This document shows positions 47,530 to 59,011 of a DNA stretch of 64,000 nt, in pieces (the first letter of the stretch is position 1; each line of letters starts with the position of its first letter). The translations under genes and the position numbers were made by a program. Source of the stretch: Galerina marginata (taxonomy: Eukaryota; Basidiomycota; Agaricomycetes; Agaricales; Galerinaceae); NCBI GenBank assembly GCA_023014335.1, contig JAECYW010000006.1, forward strand, positions 1,426,001 through 1,490,000. The letters are read 5' to 3'. Below the pieces are notes generated by a model that saw only the letters and a list, made by a program, of their open reading frames with translations, made no database searches and was not told where the DNA came from.

Positions 47530-48092
47530 GCATAGGCAGTGATATCATCTTACCTGAGGGATTTCTGCAGGGTCAGACCAACTTCGCTATGAGAAAGGAT
47601 AAAGAGCAGGAATCGCATAATTCAATGGAATCAGATGAGATTCAAGATTGCCAGTGGATGGCAAGTGGCAAGTGGTAACGGGAGAATGTCCCGACAGTTG
47701 GTGCCCTGAGGCACCGCCTCTGTCCTGCGGAAAGATGGAGCTCTCAAACCGTCGGATCATTACTGACAGATAGCAAGCCAAGAACTGATAAAATTTGCGA
47801 CAAAGTTGTAAACTTAGTAGTTGAAGGAAGTGGCCGTCAGACAAACTGTGAGCGCTTGAGAAGTCACAACGGCCTTTGACTTTGGTCTATACTTCGCTGA
47901 TGTCTGACAACCTTTCGACATGAGAGACGTGTAACGGTGGTTGTATGAAAGTCATTTCGGATGGGCGGGTTGGCAGGTTGGTGGTGGTTAGGCGGGACGG
48001 TGACAACGCTAAAATGAAAGCAGTGGCTGTGACTGTACTGTGACGAGATGGCAGTGCCGTTAGTTGTGTGACCGACGATCAAAGTGTCTGTC

Positions 48093-48099
48093 TATAAAT
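48093..48099 (+). promoter_or_regulatory. Candidate TATA box of the metacaspase gene
   Basis: TATAAAT, 78 bp before the ATG at 48177. Confidence 0.45.
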
Positions 48100-48133
48100 C
48101 TCATTCCGCCCTTCCAGCCATTCCTCTCCACAC

Positions 48134-48157
48134 ACGACCACGACCACGACCACGACC
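48134..48157 (+). repeat. (ACGACC)4 microsatellite in the metacaspase 5' leader
   Basis: Four perfect hexamers between the TATA box and the start codon, probably transcribed as 5' untranslated leader. Confidence 0.75.
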
Positions 48158-48176
48158 TTGATATTTCCCGCCAATA

Positions 48177-51100
48177 ATGTGGAACAACAACAACAACAAC
48201 AACAACACCCCGCCGAGCTTCCCTGGAGGACCGCCTTCGTATGTGTCTTCCATTCATGACCTTTATCGCCAAGAGATGACATTATATTGTTAGATTTCCT
48301 AGCTTTCCTGGCGCGTAAGGACCCAGTTTTGGCTTGTATCAACCAGAACTTCAAAATGACCCCATCTTACATGTAGCAACACTCCAGGATATGGGGGCGG
48401 CGCACAGATGCCCAACGCCCAACCAGGATATGCCCCAAGCTACTCCCCGTCCTATGGCCCGCCATCAGGGCCGCCGCCTTCTGGGTACGTGTGCTGCGCA
48501 ATGCACTGTCCGACCATGACTGACTTTTAGTTCGCAACAGCTACGGAGCGCCTCCGTCTGGGTGAGCGCGTTTGATCATGCTCTCTGCATGCTCGAGATT
48601 GACAGCGAGGATAGTTATGGTGCACCGCCTGGGCCTCCGCCAGCTGGGTGAGTTTCTGTTACGATCTTTTTCGTGATTTGCGCCCGCTCATTCGCGATTC
48701 CCTCCTCGAGCAGCTATGGACCGCCATCGGGCATGCCGGCTGGACATTCTCCTGGGTGAGTTGCATACACTGACAAATTCAATGACACCCGCTCATGTCC
48801 ATAATTAGCTATGGGCCTCCTTCAGGACCACCTCCTTCTGGGTACGGGTACATCTCGCCGAACTTGAACAAGAATTGACGCTTACCGCACATTACATCCC
48901 TCGTAAATTCAGGTATGGTGCGCCTCCAGGACCACCACCCTCTGGGTACGCCCATATTTACCTGGATCCATTCATGTGCTGAACATTTCTTCACTGATTA
49001 GCTATGGCGCACCCCCAGGACCTCCGCCGGGCGGTGATCAAAGGGGGTACCCCGGCCAGCAGTACCACCAGCAACACCAGCAACACCAAGGCGGATATCC
49101 CGGCCAACAGGCTCACAATGCCGGCTATCCCGGCCAACAGCAGCAATTCCACAGTTCTCCGTTAGTTTCATTAATTCAATTATTTTTTACACTTGATTGA
49201 TCTGACATAATCATTGACAGTGGCGGAAACGCTTATCACCCTGGTATGCTTTTTCTGGGAAAGTCACCTAATCGATTTTATATCTGAAATGTAATCAAGG
49301 TGGACCTCCTCCGCGCCCGCCAACTCAAGTGCAAAACTACGGGCCACACTTCCAGGGGCAGAACAACCGCGATGCACAGCCATTCTTCCAGTATTCGCAG
49401 TGTAACGGGAAGAAGAAGGCGCTTTGTGTACGTTATGATTGCCCTTCTTAATACCTTTACTGTGTTGTGCTAACCATTGTGGTGTATTAGGTTGGCATCA
49501 ACTATTTTGGCCAGCAGGGCGAGCTAAGGGGCTGCATCAACGACGTAAAGAATATTCAAAACTTCCTTATTTGTAAAGACGTTCGTTTATTTATGCAGGC
49601 CTTCCAAAGCTAATCCTTTTTATCTTGGAACAGCGGAGTATGGGTACAAGAGGGAAGACATGGTCATTCTCACCGATGACGCTACGAACCCGAGGATGCA
49701 GCCGACCAGGGAAAATATTGTACGCCCACGTCCATACTTACTCTTTCACTTTTGCCTTTCGCATTTATTCCTGACGGTTGGGTTCCTTTTGGATTACAGA
49801 TTCAGGCAATGCAGTGGCTCGTACGCGGTGCCCAGCCGAACGATTCGCTGTTCTTCCATTGTGCGTGCTCCTTTTTCCATTCAGGGTGGACGAATCTATA
49901 TTGCTCGTGCCTAGATTCCGGACATGGTGGTCAGACCAAGGATTTAGACGGGGATGAAGGTGATGGGTTTGATGAAGGTGAGTATTTGACTTTATCTTTG
50001 TTCAAAGTATATAGAAACTTACGAAATGTCTCTAGTGATTTATCCCGTCAGTCCCATTTCATCTGATGAGGAATGTCATCGTGACAGGTTCATTGACTGA
50101 AATTGCACTTTCATTCAACAGGTCGATTATGAAGCCAACAGCCACATTGTTGACGACGTATGGCTTGTCCTTGTTCTGGGAATTGCACCTTGACCTGACG
50201 AATCCGGCTTGTTTGAATTTTGCAGCTCATGCACGATCTTCTCGTGAAACCACTCCCGCCCGGTTGTCGTATGACTGCTATTTTCGACGTGAGTTTTACT
50301 CTTCTTGTTCTTGCTGCAATATCTGATGCCCAATGTTTCTAGTCCTGTCATTCAGGTTCTGCCATGGGTAAGTCCGTTTGATGACCGATCGTCATTCTCA
50401 TAAAATCGATCATTTAACTCAACAAACTCGTCCAGATTTACCCTACATCGTGAGTTACCTTGATCCTAGTTAATACCCGCTTATCATTCTAATTTTCTCC
50501 CTTACGCCTAGTACTCGACCGAAGGCAAAGTCAAAGAGCCCAACCTCGCCGCCGAAGCTGGGCAAGGCCTGCTCTCCGCTGTCACCTCATACGCGCGCGG
50601 CGACATGGGCGGCGTCTTCAAGTCGGCAATGGGGCTCGTCAAGACCGCGACAGGCAACACTCAGAAAGCGGAGAAGCTGACTAAAGCGACCCGCACGAGC
50701 CCGGCGGACGTCATCTCTTGGAGCGGGTGTAAGGATTCCCAGACCAGTGCAGATACGCAGGAGGCGGGGAATGCGACTGGTGCTATGAGCTTTGTAAGTT
50801 GCATACTTTATAAGACCGTGCTATTTATAGGCAGCGCTGACACGCCTTGGTATTTGTAGGCCTGGATTTCCGCTCTCAGTACGTCTTCTTATCTTATTTC
50901 CTTGCTGACCCACCCTCTAATCTAACTCGCATTACAGAAGCGAACAAGCAGCAGAGCTATCAGGAGCTGCTCAACAATATCCGCGGGATATTGAAAGCGA
51001 AGTACAGCCAGAAACCACAGGTATGTCTGGATGTTCTTCCTCGCTATGTGACACCTTTTTCTTATCATGATAAATTTCTAGCTTTCAAGCTCTCATCCTA

Positions 51101-51196
51101 TGGTAAGTTATTCTCCAACCTATCTTTGGTGTATTTAGAGCTATGTGGCTGAATTTTTTCTTCTCCTAGGATACCAACATCATGTTCATCTGTTAA
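48177..51196 (+). CDS. MCA1: Type I metacaspase with mini-exon-encoded prodomain
   Basis: Twenty-five exons join to 511 aa in continuous phase. They start with 48177-48238, 48294-48314, 48377-48484, then the mini-exons to 49160, and the catalytic exons run from 49300 to 51196. The prodomain (~170 aa) opens with an Asn run and is Pro/Gly/Tyr/Gln-rich with [11 protein letters not shown] and GGYPGQQ repeats. The p20-like domain starts at [18 protein letters not shown]. The catalytic His is in [15 protein letters not shown] (residue ~301) and the catalytic Cys in [12 protein letters not shown] (~357). The p10-like part ends [15 protein letters not shown]. Metacaspases are Ca-dependent Arg/Lys-specific cysteine proteases with roles in proteostasis and cell death. 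All catalytic residues are present. Exon 50036-50046 is only 11 nt. Confidence 0.93.
48541..49025 (+). repeat. Tandem exon-intron units in the metacaspase prodomain
   Basis: Five consecutive mini-exons (48541-48561, 48615-48647, 48714-48755, 48809-48841, 48913-48945), plus the start of the next exon at 49002 and the end of the previous one, all begin with a TAT/TAC-GG codon pair after one base. All end CC-x-x-TGG at the same phase and encode YG(A/P)PP(G/S)PPP(A/S)G. Introns between them are 50-75 nt. The unit of exon plus intron repeats every 74-104 bp. Confidence 0.85.
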
Positions 51197-51615
51197 AGTC
51201 AGCGACGACGACCAAATCAAATGCTGTAAATTGTTGTATTATTTATCACTTGAATGGACTGAGGCAAGGACATCTGCGAGACTGGGTTGGGTTGATTGTA
51301 TACGTGCATGACTACGAGCATGTGTACTAATTAGAATATATGTTGCAATTTAGCTAATTAGTCGCTAAGAATCTCCTTGTCCAATGCTACCTGTTGTGCC
51401 CCCGCCCGAGCTGCCCGAGATTAGATAGGCATAGATTATCAATCGATCTTTTGCCTCCTGCCATCGCGACGTTATACTGCACTGCTCGAAGCGTTTCCCG
51501 AACTTCGTCAGCCTCGGACAGACAGCGTAGGCCTCAACCTTACCCGCTTTCAATGGTACAACGGTATTTGGAACAACATCTCGTACTCCCAACAAGCAAT
51601 GGTGTCGAGGACAAC
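51197..51615. other. Gap between convergent genes
   Basis: 3' flanks of the metacaspase and of the F-box gene. No feature recognised. Confidence 0.5.
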
Positions 51616-53199
51616 CTATAGATTAGTACTAAGATCCAGCCAAATCTGTTTCCTTAAACGCCAATTCCGGAGCCGACCAAAAATCCAGTCCCGGAGAGTG
51701 GGAACAAGATCATTGCGTGTAGGTATAATGGTGAAGTCAGTACTTCCTAGGTTGCTGAGCCGGTGATATTCCCAAAAGTCAAGTTTGCCAAGGCCCAAGT
51801 TCGCATATTTGAGCAGGGCCATGCCTGAGGGTAAATTTTGCCTTGTGGATTTAAGGCTATCCCTCCGCGACTTTAGCATACACATAATGTCCGACATCGA
51901 TCCGGCTAGGGTAGTGGTAGACGGATAGTTATAGAAAGTGAGTTTTTCGAGAGATGGAAGGATTAACAATGACTGTGGATCATCTGTCTTCCGGGTTAGT
52001 ATATCCAGGGTGCGACTTTTTTTGAGTCCTGTGATGCTTATTTTCCGCAGCGTCCGGAGCTGGGGAGATGAAATGAGGTCCAGTATAACATGTTCCGGCG
52101 TGGTGGGTGTTAAGATGCTGAACTCGCGGATGGTAGAGGACTCGGTTGAAGATCGGGAGAGGAAGTCGAGAATTGGCGCGGCTGTTGTAAGGGCACCGTC
52201 GAAAACGTCGAGCGCAATTTTGAAATCGTATATTAATAATGCCTCCAGTAATGGAAGGGTGAGTGAATCGAGAAGTTGAGATAGGAGTCTGGGACTCGCG
52301 GATATTGACAGAACATGAAGGCGGGGGTGGATAAGAGGTAGTGAATCCAAGACAAACACGGGGAGTCGACGGCCGTCTGGTGGATATATTTTTGCTTTGA
52401 AGCTTTCCAGCAATGGACATGCATGGAGAAGAGTGATACAGTCGTTGATTGTCAAACTATTTTCCAAAGAGGATTGCCAATGCACAAAATGCTTTAAATT
52501 CGTCCAATTCTGAAAGCGCTCGAGCGCATTGGGGAGGTTATAGCAGGTGGCACCCCAGTCGAGTCTTTGCAGTGCGGGAGATGAATGGAGGATGTCAACA
52601 GCACGCTCATCTCGTGAGGTCAATGGGAATGGTTGGCCCAAATTTAAATGCAGTGATTTAAGGATTGGAGGGGAATAATCAGGTACACGGAAAGGAACAG
52701 GATAAAAATAATGAGATAGGCGGAAGTCGATCGTGTCCCAGGTGTCATAGGAAGAGAGAAAAACTTCGAAGAGATATCCCATTGCGTCGAGCTCTGCTTT
52801 TCTCGGTTTTCCCCAGATGGATTTGATGTGCAATGCCAGTGGATGGCTACCTGCAAGGGATAGCCACTGTGCGGCGAGTCTAACATGCTCTTTGGTTGGA
52901 TGGGAAATGTATATCCGCGACCAAAGTAGGGGCAGCGACAGAGAAATCTGCCTCCAGAGTTTGCTCACTTGACCGAGGACCATCGGATTGACTATGTTGT
53001 CAGTTTGGGAGGAAAATGTGCTCACACCCTTGTCCAGAAGGGTTTCCATGTTTAGGGTTTCCATGTTTATATTTGGGGAAACTTCTGGCGAGTGAGCATA
53101 ATAACCAAAGATCACTTCGATGAGTTCGACAGGGAGGAGAGTGATAGGCGACCGCCGCCTTGCCAGTGGTAAGCGTAAATGTTGCACGATTGAACGCAT
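51616..53199 (-). CDS. F-box protein, tandem paralogue A
   Basis: Single exon, 527 aa from ATG 53199 (the frame stays open upstream but only with non-ATG codons). The F-box helices LLPVELIEVIFGYYA and LGQVSKLWRQISLSLPLLW lie at ~residues 21-35 and 76-94. The C-terminal region is LRR-like. It is highly similar over its whole length to the next gene at 53585-55117, so the pair arose by tandem duplication. It has a 15-bp direct duplication (NMETL repeated) near residue 47 and a longer C-terminal tail than its partner. Likely an SCF substrate adaptor with unknown target. Confidence 0.87.
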   Translation of the reverse strand: MRSIVQHLRLPLARRRSPITLLPVELIEVIFGYYAHSPEVSPNINMETLNMETLLDKGVSTFSSQTDNIVNPMVLGQVSKLWRQISLSLPLLWSRIYISHPTKEHVRLAAQWLSLAGSHPLALHIKSIWGKPRKAELDAMGYLFEVFLSSYDTWDTIDFRLSHYFYPVPFRVPDYSPPILKSLHLNLGQPFPLTSRDERAVDILHSSPALQRLDWGATCYNLPNALERFQNWTNLKHFVHWQSSLENSLTINDCITLLHACPLLESFKAKIYPPDGRRLPVFVLDSLPLIHPRLHVLSISASPRLLSQLLDSLTLPLLEALLIYDFKIALDVFDGALTTAAPILDFLSRSSTESSTIREFSILTPTTPEHVILDLISSPQLRTLRKISITGLKKSRTLDILTRKTDDPQSLLILPSLEKLTFYNYPSTTTLAGSMSDIMCMLKSRRDSLKSTRQNLPSGMALLKYANLGLGKLDFWEYHRLSNLGSTDFTIIPTRNDLVPTLRDWIFGRLRNWRLRKQIWLDLSTNL

Positions 53200-53584
53200 A
53201 TTATTAGCGCCAACTTGGAGGGAGCCAAGTCCAGTGGGTGTTGGTGAGTGAAGGACAGCGCAGCTGTCAGTATTCAACGTTCAACATTAATGCTTGTCCT
53301 CATCGGGCACACGTAGGCACACGTGGCCCCTGCCAGTGCTTTCGTTTACCTGTGTTCACGAGTTTGTACCTCGGTCGTCCAAGCTTTCCTCAACTTCCGC
53401 CGCGTCTATGTGAAGATCTCAGGCTCACCACCGAAGTGGAATCACCCTACTCAATGCTGTTACAGTTGAGCAAAGCCTATCAGTTTTGGGATTGTTTAAA
53501 TGTCCATATTATGAATGTAAATCGTCCTTCGCGGTAACAGCTCAATCGATGGTATCAAATGTCCGTATAATACTCCAGTCAAAT
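53200..53584. other. Gap between the tandem F-box genes
   Basis: 5' flank of paralogue A and 3' flank of paralogue B. No gene recognised. Confidence 0.5.
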
Positions 53585-55117
53585 TTATCTCCTTAAACGC
53601 CAACCCCGCAGCCAAGCAGGGATCCAATCTCGGAGAGTGGGAATAAGGTCATTGCGTGTAGGTATGATGGTGAAGTCGGCGCTTCCTAAATTCTTGAGCT
53701 GGCGATATTCCCAAAACTCAAGTTCGCCAAGGCCCAAGCTTGCATACTTGAGCAGGGACATGCCTGAAGGTGAATTTTGTTTCGAGGATCTATCTCTCCG
53801 CGATTTTAGCATGCGCATAATAACCGATGTGGAGGCGTCGAGGGTACTGAACGACGAATGGTTGTAGAAGGTGATTTCTTCAAGAGACGGAAGGATTAAC
53901 AACGACTGTGGATCATCTCTCTTCCGAGTTAGTAACTCGAGGGTATGACTCGTTTTCAGTCCTGAGATGTTTATCTTCCGGAGTGTCCGGAGCTGGGCAG
54001 ACGAAAGAATGTCCAGGAGAACTTGCTCCGGTGTGGAGGGGGTTAAGAGGTTGAACTCGCGAATGGTACAGGACTCAACTGATGATCGGGAGAGGAGGTC
54101 GAGAATTGGTGTGGCTGTTATAAGGGTAGTGTCGTAAGCGTCACGGATGAACATGAAATGATATATTGATAGTGTCTCCAATGCCGGGAGGGCGAGTGAA
54201 TCGAAAAGTTGAGATAGGAGTCTGGGACTCGTGGATATCGACAGGACATGAAGGCGGGGGTGGATAAGAGGTAGTGAATTTAAGAGCAACGCGGGGAGTT
54301 GACGGTCGTCTGGTGGATATATTTTTGCATCCAAGCTTTCCAGCAGCGGACATGCATGGAGAAGAGTGATACAATCATTGACTGTCAGGCTATTTTCCAA
54401 AGAGGCTTGCCAGTGCACAAAATGCTTTAAATTCGTCCAGTTCTGGAAGAGCTCCAGCGCATTGGGGACGCTATAGCAGGAGGTACCCCAGTCAATCCTT
54501 TTGAGCGAGGGAGAAGAATGGAGAATGTCAACGGCATGCTCATCCCGTGGGGTCAATGGGAACGCTTTGCCGATATTTAAATGAGCTGATTTGAGGATAG
54601 GAGGGGGATAATCAGGTATACGGAGAAAGACAGGATAAAAATGATGAGAGAGATGGAAATCGATAGTGTCCCAGGTGTCGTAATATGAGAGATAAACTTC
54701 GAGAAGGCCACCCATTGCGCTGATCTCTGCCCTACTCGGTTTTCCCCAGAAAGATGATACGTGCAATGTCAGTGGTTGGCTACCGGCAAGGGATAGCCAG
54801 CGGGCAGCGAGTTCAACATGCTCTTCAGTTGGATGGCAGATGTACATCCGTGACCAAAGTAGCGGCAGCGCAAGGGAAATCTCTCTCCAGAGTCGGTTCA
54901 CTTGACCGAGAACTGCAGGATTGACTATAACGTAAGATTGGGAGGAGAATGTGCTCACACCCTTGTCGAGAACGGTTCCCATATGTGTGTTGGGGTAAAT
55001 TTCAGGTGAGTGTGCATAAAAACCGAAGATGATTTCGATGAGCTCGACCGGGAGGAGGGAGATAGGCGACCGCCGCCTTGCCAGTGGTAAGCGTAAATGT
55101 TGCGCAATTGAACGCAT
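53585..55117 (-). CDS. F-box protein, tandem paralogue B
   Basis: Single exon, 510 aa. Starts MRSIAQHLRLPLARRRSPIS, nearly the same as paralogue A, followed by LLPVELIEIIFGFYAHSPEI and the LGQVNRLWREISLALPLLW helix. Similarity to paralogue A continues to the C-terminus, where this copy stops at ...GWRLRR. No frame damage. The pair sits head to tail on the minus strand. Confidence 0.87.
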   Translation of the reverse strand: MRSIAQHLRLPLARRRSPISLLPVELIEIIFGFYAHSPEIYPNTHMGTVLDKGVSTFSSQSYVIVNPAVLGQVNRLWREISLALPLLWSRMYICHPTEEHVELAARWLSLAGSQPLTLHVSSFWGKPSRAEISAMGGLLEVYLSYYDTWDTIDFHLSHHFYPVFLRIPDYPPPILKSAHLNIGKAFPLTPRDEHAVDILHSSPSLKRIDWGTSCYSVPNALELFQNWTNLKHFVHWQASLENSLTVNDCITLLHACPLLESLDAKIYPPDDRQLPALLLNSLPLIHPRLHVLSISTSPRLLSQLFDSLALPALETLSIYHFMFIRDAYDTTLITATPILDLLSRSSVESCTIREFNLLTPSTPEQVLLDILSSAQLRTLRKINISGLKTSHTLELLTRKRDDPQSLLILPSLEEITFYNHSSFSTLDASTSVIMRMLKSRRDRSSKQNSPSGMSLLKYASLGLGELEFWEYRQLKNLGSADFTIIPTRNDLIPTLRDWIPAWLRGWRLRR

Positions 55118-55937
55118 AATACTAGTGCCAACTTTGAAAGGGACCAGGTCTGGTGAGCGATGGTGGAAGACGGCGCAGTGTTCAATGCTCGATGCTCAGT
55201 GCTCAGTCCCGAGTCCTTAGCGGGCACACGTGGATTATTTCTGCTGAACTATGTAATATTCTTGGGCGACTTTTCAAAAATTTAATGGTCAATCTGACAA
55301 TCAAATTTGACTATTAAAATATTCACCGTTGAAGTAGTCCAGTCTGTCCGGACCTGGGCGGCTGAGGCTCGGAGACGCGTCGAGCAATGAAGAATCGCGA
55401 CGCACACGATGGCAAGAGGCAAGCACGAAATGAATATCTCAACGACGGGCACGGGGTGCACATACCGTGCACAGCCACTGATGGGATCTACGGTGAGCTC
55501 GGTTTAGATCTTACGACTAGTACACCGTTGGTCATAACTATTAACTAGTCCAGGTCATATATTGACTTTATATTTTCCTGAAAGGTCATGCATCATGAGC
55601 GACCGACACTCTTTGGATGGACCGTTGCTTTGTTTTCAACTGTAAAGCTTACTTTTCACACTTTCTTCGTCTTTTCCATTTTTGCAAGCGGCTAGAAGGT
55701 GACTGTTAGCAAATTGTTTAAGTATCGACGGCCCAAACTTCAAAGATGCTGAAATATAGATAATAATAGGCATAAGGACGGGGCGAATGTGAAAAAGTAC
55801 GTCTCTAAGTATCGATAAGGGAGTCTATACGTATAAGTTTAATTCCTCACGCCTTCCCGTTTGAGGTCGACATTTTTTATATTTTTCACCTAGTTCAAAC
55901 AATAATCCAAGGAGACGAGCCTTTCACCAGAAAACAA
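55118..55937. other. Intergenic, no gene recognised
   Basis: AT-rich with no open frame of note. Confidence 0.5.
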
Positions 55938-56354
55938 TTAGTTGTTTGTAACTGGCGCAAGAAATTCTGCGTCGTGGCGCCCTTCTTCACTGATATCTGA
56001 AACGAAAATTAAGTCTTGCTTTCAGCCCCAACAAATTTGCGAACATTGCCTTCAGGACTTACCACGACGGGCAGACAACAGTTCTGCGCCTTGAAGCTCA
56101 CGACCTTCAACTGCACCTACGATTCATTGGTATATATGTAACTTTCGTTGGTCAAATTGAATGAATGTACCTCGTTTAAGGAATTGTGGATCAGTGGGTA
56201 CGGTGGGAAGAGAGTCTACAGCTGGCACTATAAATTCGTCAGCCCTTGATCCTTTAACAGTCGCGAGGAGAAGCTTACTAGCGACTGGGCTCGCAGAAAC
56301 GAGCGCGGAAGCAAAAACCGTAGCAAAGGAGAAGAAAGTCAAGGCGTTAACCAT
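55938..56354 (-). CDS. Small secreted protein with dibasic processing sites
   Basis: Three exons (56354-56171, 56116-56063, 55996-55938) give 98 aa. A signal peptide (ALTFFSFATVFASALVSA) covers residues ~4-21. The mature part has no Cys and contains two dibasic sites, FLKR-G and SARR-D, typical for Kex2-type cleavage, which would release a peptide of about 20 residues (GAVEGRELQGAELLSARR). Introns of 54 and 66 nt have canonical ends and keep phase, which supports a real gene. It could be a repeat-less Kex2-processed secreted peptide. Function unknown. Confidence 0.65.
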
Positions 56355-59011
56355 AGCTGACGACGGCCTGTTTAGCTGCTTCTTGGAGCACGCAAGAAAG
56401 TCTGAGGTGGGGATGAAAGGGCTTTCGCGCCCTTTTATTCTCTTTCCAGACCCCTTTCGGATTTTAGGAAGTGACGAGAATTATCCTCGAAGAAGCACCA
56501 TCCTTGGGATCAATTGATTGTGATCATGCAGACATTGATTTCTCATGTGTCGTAGAGGCGGTGATGAATCTGCAGCTGTAGTTCACTCCTGTGTCTAAAT
56601 TTATAGATCAGGCTCCGGTGCAGTCGTGTGCGTTTCGGGATAAGGAGGGACAATAACTCACCGGGATATGCTCCAGATAAGCCACTTACGCAAATCCGCC
56701 ACTCTTTACTTGGTCAGAGGTGGACCTCGATCAATCATCCCTCCAGCGAAACGAGTCAGTCGATGCAACCTTTAATAGCCTGGAAAAACCCTGAAGTCCT
56801 ATCCTGAGGTAACGGTTCAAATATTGTTCCCGCCCAGTGTCACTGTCGACCAAGAGAAGCCCATTTGAAACGGGTCTTCTTCGTGTGATTATTCCATGTA
56901 TTCGAGGCTCGAGACTGAAACGCCGAGCAGCCTCGAGTAGATCGCACGGTCCGCCAGGAAGATGAGAACTCCAGCGCCCGTAGAAGCATCGGAACCTGAT
57001 TTCCCGACATAACTTCTGAATATCATCAGAGGGCTATATATATTGTTGATGGGACGATTCGTCTGTAGGAAGTCAATTGCGGTTCGCCGGTTTTTCCCTT
57101 GTGGCTAAATCGTGAGTCGTAGTGCCCTTGAGTCGGCCAAGAGGCTAAGCGTTCTACTGCGGTTGCTTCGGGAACGTCAATTTCTTTGGTCAGAAGCTCG
57201 CAAAGGTATGGTATGCATAGAACCGAGCCTTTTATGAACAGATTCAATACGCTGTAGATGTTTAGAATTTATATCTGATATGAAAGTAAATGCAGTTGCT
57301 CGAATTGACCTGGCAGAAACATACCTTCTCATATGTGCGACCTAAAAATCTAAGTAGTTAGCCTGAGTTGGTTCAACATCGAGAAGTTGGTGTGATAGAT
57401 GAAGGACGAGCAATGCTCCACGTAATTACCTGGTCCCTGCGAGGTATATTACAATCCAAAGGCCAGATCGGGACCATCCACTTGAAGCTCTTGTGAAAAA
57501 TTAGATCCGTCTCGCACCTCCAGAGACGATAGAACGCTAGATGCTGGGACTCGAAAACCTGGAAAACACATCCATCGGCAGAAAGTTTTGATCTACAAAC
57601 AAGCCTTGAAGTATTCCGCCACTCCTGGACCAAGGTCAGCAGTGAGGATCATGGTTTCTCAAGCATATGACGCCGTTCATCAGTCGCATCTAGATCATGC
57701 CGGCTAACGGGACTGCCGAATCCTTATTCAAACATTTTTATTCAAATCACCACGAGCAGTGATTTGACGGGTAATTACTGACCTGGAAAGCAGCCTGTGG
57801 GGGGCCTTGATAGCTGTGCTTTTCTAAAAATAAGGAACGTCTCTTCGATCTGTTCTTCGCGCTCTTGCAGAAGGCTTTAGTTTCTAGATGCCGGCAACAA
57901 TGAGAAAAATCCAATTCGATGGTCAATGAAAGACGGTATAAACATGAAACAAAAAAATGAGAGGGAAGTGCCAATCAGCAAACGAGAAAACAGAGAAAGA
58001 GAGGACATGTACATAAACACAGACGCGATATCCAAACCCGCGCAGCTGGCTGGTCCAGGGTGTCTAATCTTCGCCCTTTATTTCCATCTCCTGGGCCAAT
58101 TAAGTGTCGTGGCATTCTGACTGACCACACAGACTGAGGGAACATATTGGAACAGTGGGATCAGGTCCGGAGCGGATCAGCACGTGACCGCCTAGTTTAG
58201 TGTAGACAGCCGTAGCCAGACGAGGTCCTCACCACGATACGACGCCATTCCCTTGAGCTAGCGACGTGCTCGGGACAGATCCTACCTTTCCAATATCTAC
58301 ATCACTTTCCTACGGTCAGTAGAATGGACGAGGATCGCATGGCATTTGGGAGGAATAGGTTGCAACAGCGGTGACGGCTATGCAATATCGCAAGCTGCGG
58401 GGGCGTTATTACGTCGTCTGTGAGGTGTCAAACATAAAAGGCATACCCTGAGTTTGTGACGCATCAGAGGCGGAAATTTGTGGGGCGAATTTACATACCT
58501 GAACGGCGGTTGGCGGTAGTTGTCGTGGGTCTCTGCGACGAGGCGTTTTGGTCAAAAGGACAATCGATGGCTGGTGATGGCATCAATGATCGATCGATGA
58601 ATCTTCCCGTCTGCAAACAAAAAGCGTACTAAGTCCTCAGCTTCTTTCTCTTGCTCCCTTGCCGTCCTATGCCTCCTTTCCGCCAAAAATTAATCCTCTT
58701 TCCTGGAAAACTCGTTCACTCCAGCCTGCAAGTCTTTCTCGAGAAATCTGACTTGGAGAGAGGATCACTTTAAACTCAGGACCTTAAGGAGAGGAAATGT
58801 GGAGTACAAACAGGTTGGGAGCTCTACAATAAAGCTTGCTGTAAATTTACTGTAGAAGCGCCCATGATTGAGCCCGGGGAACTCGGAGCGCTCGCATACT
58901 CGTTGCCATCGATGATCAATCCTGTCAAGATTGGAACACGATAACCCCTGAGCTAGACCAAGATTACGTTTCGCAAGTGTGCAGCTTTCCTCTACCATCA
59001 ACCTACTCATT
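56355..59011. other. 2.7-kb stretch without recognised genes
   Basis: Many short frames of 60-90 codons on both strands, none with ATG-led exon chains or known motifs. No element ends were seen. Right end is the promoter of the gene at 59012. Confidence 0.4.

Larger units (their letters stand above)
47530..48176. other. Divergent promoter region, DUF6535 gene and metacaspase
   Basis: No gene was recognised. The right end carries a TATA box and a hexanucleotide repeat belonging to the metacaspase (listed separately). Confidence 0.5.
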
